Source: Theocolax elegans
Taxonomy: Eukaryota; Arthropoda; Insecta; Hymenoptera; Cerocephalidae
Assembly: GCA_026168455.1 (NCBI GenBank)
Contig: JANSJX010000008.1
Location: 620,001-684,000, forward strand
DNA length: 64,000 nucleotides
Direction: 5' to 3'
Made by a program: the position numbers and the translations under genes. Shown here in pieces: positions 60,332 to 64,000 of the stretch. The notes under the pieces were generated by a model. The model was given only the letters and a program-made list of their open reading frames with translations, had not been told where the DNA came from and made no database searches. Each line of letters starts with the position of its first letter. Within the stretch, counting starts at the first letter, position 1.

Positions 60332-63300
60332 CTACACTAATCTTTACTATCTCCAGCCACTTTTTTTTACGAGGTCGCACATCGCCTCGTGAATTTCGAT
60401 CTCTCCGTCAATCGATTAATTTTCTTTTAAAAAGTTACACATAAATTATGCATAAGGGAGACGCGTCGAGACTACCCGTCCATACGAAAATATCGACGAA
60501 AAAAAAAAAAAATATCAACAACACGTGTTTCGAAGTAAACGCGTGATTCGCATTATTAAGAGGTAAACGCGTTGAATCCCGATAAAAATTTTCCCCTCTT
60601 TCCGATCCTTTTACTTATTTTTTTTTTTTTCATCAAGAAGGCTCAAGAATAATGATCACGTTTTCCTTTACTCGCCTCTGAATTTTGTCGGTGCGGTAAT
60701 TATTTTTTCTTTTCTTTTCTCGAACGAGGATACCCCTCTATTCTGTTACTTAAAAAACCTGTCGTAAATTTGAATATTGCAGGTGTTCCGTTTTATATCG
60801 TGCGTTTACGATATTAACAACGTCAACGATGTTTCAAGGTTGATTAGATCTAGAAAGTAGAGGAGTATACATTTCGAGTTTGATTACTGACGTTTTTGAT
60901 ATTAATTTAACGGGGTTGCGTATATATCGATTCCCACCGAGGAACACGCAATTAATTGTCTTTTTAGCTGATTGGATGTTTCTCTATAAATACTGTATAA
61001 TATCGTAACTTAGTATTTTAAGACTTCTTGATTACTTGATTGAGAACCGATGTTTAACATTCAACTTTGGTGTAGTTTAAACTCTAATTAATTTTGAAAT
61101 ATATCAATTAAAGTATATATGTATGAATCCATATAAATGTGAGTTAATTTACTTTTCAACAGAAACCAACGCTATGAATGAATTATTTTAAGTAATAACA
61201 TTAATAACAATTATTAATGAACTGTGTTTTAAATTCGTGATAAGTCAATTTACCAATATATATATATATATATATATATTAGTTTTTAGTATCATTTTCT
61301 CGGGATTAGTTGACTACGAATGAACGAATTTTAATTATCGTGAGATAAATGAGCAGTGGTTTTCTTATTATTACCCTTATAACTGTATTATTTAATATCT
61401 AGTTAGAATTTAAGGTGATGAAGCTTCCATTTTAACAGACGACCGTATATTTTTAAATTACAATTTTCCATCGTCTTGGTTGAAAATTAATTCGATTCCT
61501 TATTCGAAAGTCGCGGTCACTTTTGAAATATCGTGTATATAGAATAATCCCTCAACGTGAAAAGATTTTCCTCGAATGAATTTACTTGGCACACGTTAAT
61601 CTAGCTCTACGTTCATCAACCAAGTGCGATACGTTCGTTTGAGTGTACTTACTCTACAGTGGGATATAATCGAGAGGTGAAAAGAAAGATAATGTAATAA
61701 TCGTTGGAAAAGAGCGAGATATAAAAATAGGTTTAACGGTTTCGTTGCGTGAAAGAAAATCATCGAAAAGGATTATTAAACACTTGCAACAAAAGTTGAA
61801 ATCTTGTGAACAAAGAGTAAAATGAGCATTCTTTATTTTAAAACCAGGTTTTAATTCGTAAAAACCGATAAATATATTTTACGCGGATATCATGTATCTT
61901 TATTTCAAATTTTTTTTTCTTTTTCGACGTATATTAAATGCCAGTCAATATAAACTTTTGAAAAACAACCAACTGTTTGAAATTAACTTGAAATACGGCT
62001 ATTCATTGGCCTTCCGGTCAATTTCCGTAAATTTATGCCCGGATCGTATCCTCCAAACATTTGACGTTTCGAATTTACAGATTCATATATATATATATAT
62101 ATATACGACAAAATAATAATCAAAATGAAAAATATCTCCATTTTCGTTACGCTTATTTTATCCATTGTAAATATATATGTATCCGCTACTTTTATTTACA
62201 TGTTACTTTTATTATTGATATAAATAAATAAATATTACTACAAGTTTTTATGCGAATTGAAAATAATTCACGGCGGTTAAACTGTTTCCTATACGCTGAT
62301 ATAAAAAATGTTTCTTTTTTTCAATAATAATAAAATACACTTACAAAAATTTAGTTTCATCAAGATATTCTATATTGGAAAAGGTAAAGATCGTTCGACG
62401 TAATTGCCGTACAAAAATTGAAAATTAATAATTTATATCGATCTCGTTCGTACGTATATACATCGCGTATAAGAATGATCGTGATACTCGTAAGAATATT
62501 TTTAATCACAAAATTTTTCAGAATGGTTCGCGAAATTCATTGACGCGTAAGATAATGACGTATATTATCACCATTACCCGACTATACATGCGCATATTAC
62601 ATAATCATACGAGAACGAAATTTATTCGTAAACTCCGGTCGTCGAGTTACCACGTGCTGCAACATCAATTGAAACTTGCTCACTGGGTGGCTATAATGTA
62701 ATCTATAGAAATCCAAGTTGGAATAGGTATATATGATTAATATCCTATAATTATATCGATAATCCGCGGTATAGTTCTACTACTGCACTAAAAGTTATTT
62801 CTCGCAAGTATAAGGTCGCTACGATGATAAATCGTCATATCGCTCGTTATATACATATATATGTACTTGGTGTAGAAAATAGAAAGAAACTATTGTAATA
62901 TCGGATGTTCCGCAACGATGCATTTCTTTTTTGAAATGACAAACAGTTGACCGTAAATCTTTCCATTTCTCGATCATTTTCAACGTAGAGAGAGAAAGAG
63001 AGATATTATATACATTTTTCTTTGTTTTTAAAGCTGCATTGGTACGTTTATGTTTTAATGTTTAATACGTTTATACATCCTATACATGTCCGCTCGTTGG
63101 GATGCAAATGATGGATTGATTTATATATATATATATAAAGTGAATGCGGCTGCACCCTTATAATTTACCGAGTGACGGAAGCTATATCACTCGTCAAGAG
63201 TGTATCTAACGAAATGGTCCTCTTCGTTGATGATTTTCACGTGAATATTCGAACCACTCGTATATATTCCCTCGAATTTTAAAATAAAATATATACATCA

Positions 63301-63761
63301 AACTGCGATTTTTCTTTGCAAATCGCACATAAAAATTAATCACCGAATCGCAAATAATTAAATAAAAATTAATACATTACAAGAATTTATGCTCGTTTTC
63401 CAGATTTATCATCAAAATCTGTTGTGTATCTGGTTTGAATTAGACGTATCTATCTTACAGTGGTTTAATTTACATAAATTTCTTGATATGCCCGTCTCGG
63501 CATTACGCGGAAATGTATAGAAATAATAAGAGCAATGTATGTAAATGAAAGGTGGTGCACGTCGGGTTGTGTACGTGTATATATGTAATTTAATTTACGT
63601 GGGTTTACACTACAGTGATTATAATTACATGATATACCGAAACTTGTATACAATTATCCCTTAACTGTAAACGTACGTTTAATTTGTCGTATGTGTAACA
63701 ATTGTTTTTGCGCGTTACACGTGCGGAAATAAACAAAAATATGTAAGAATTTTAATAAAAT

Positions 63762-63787
63762 GTTTATTTATTTATTTATTTATTTAT
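63762..63787. repeat. (TTTA)n microsatellite
   Basis: Six tandem TTTA units near the right edge of the window. Confidence 0.95.
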
Positions 63788-64000
63788 ACAAAAATTAATC
63801 AATCGTGCATTTATAAAACAAGCGGATAATTATACGATAGATTTAAATGAAATTAAAGATTAATTAACGCCACTTAGATTATTATATTAATATATTTGAT
63901 GATTATTTCCTTGAATTCGCTCAATTTGTTTCCCGGTGTATCAACGATGGCTTAACGATGCAGAAACTTGCTAAGCACTTTAAACTCCTAGGATAAAAAA

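Overview
The window is nuclear DNA from an insect, most likely a hymenopteran such as a bee. It is strongly A+T-rich but keeps many CpG pairs. It has small spliced exons with GT-AG introns, short introns in one gene and very long ones in the other, abundant TA, CA and CT microsatellites, and small TTAA-flanked foldback repeats. The encoded proteins match insect orthologues closely. There is no bacterial-style gene packing, and nearly all long open frames are low-complexity accidents.

Two genes are certain. Positions 3021-4611 on the minus strand hold a complete three-exon nucleoside diphosphate kinase (awd/NME type, 156 aa). A second gene runs on the plus strand from about 6.4 kb to beyond the right edge. 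It is the 5' part of O-GlcNAc transferase (Ogt; sxc in Drosophila). Five coding exons (7380-7485, 20390-20540, 20692-20935, 21195-21263, 28132-28328) encode the N-terminus and the first six and a half TPR repeats. The rest of the TPR array and the catalytic domain are not in the window, whose last 35.7 kb look like Ogt intron 5. The two genes are divergent, with about 2.7 kb between their coding starts and CpG-rich leaders on each side.

Layout. 1-1520: 3' end of a probable non-LTR retrotransposon, then nested TTAA-type foldback repeats. 2446-2896: candidate two-exon small gene, tail-to-tail with the kinase. 3016-4762: kinase gene with polyadenylation signal and TATA-like promoter. 6400-7485: Ogt promoter, leader and exon 1. 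7486-20389: intron 1, with two candidate alternative first exons (8441-8468 and 18888-19068); both end in the phase needed to join exon 2 through the same glycine. 21264-28131: intron 4, with two hammerhead-ribozyme-like motifs in the sense orientation (26073-26143 and 27023-27115), a 66-bp minisatellite and a hairpin between them. 28329-64000: non-coding intron with several foldback repeats, one tRNA-like relic, a G-quadruplex motif and microsatellites.

The most interesting signal is the hammerhead pair. Both motifs keep the full catalytic core and the same helix layout, and a compensatory base-pair change in stem I supports the fold. They would be transcribed inside the Ogt pre-mRNA and would bound a unit of about 965 nt. 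All assignments come from reading the sequence; no search or folding program was run.
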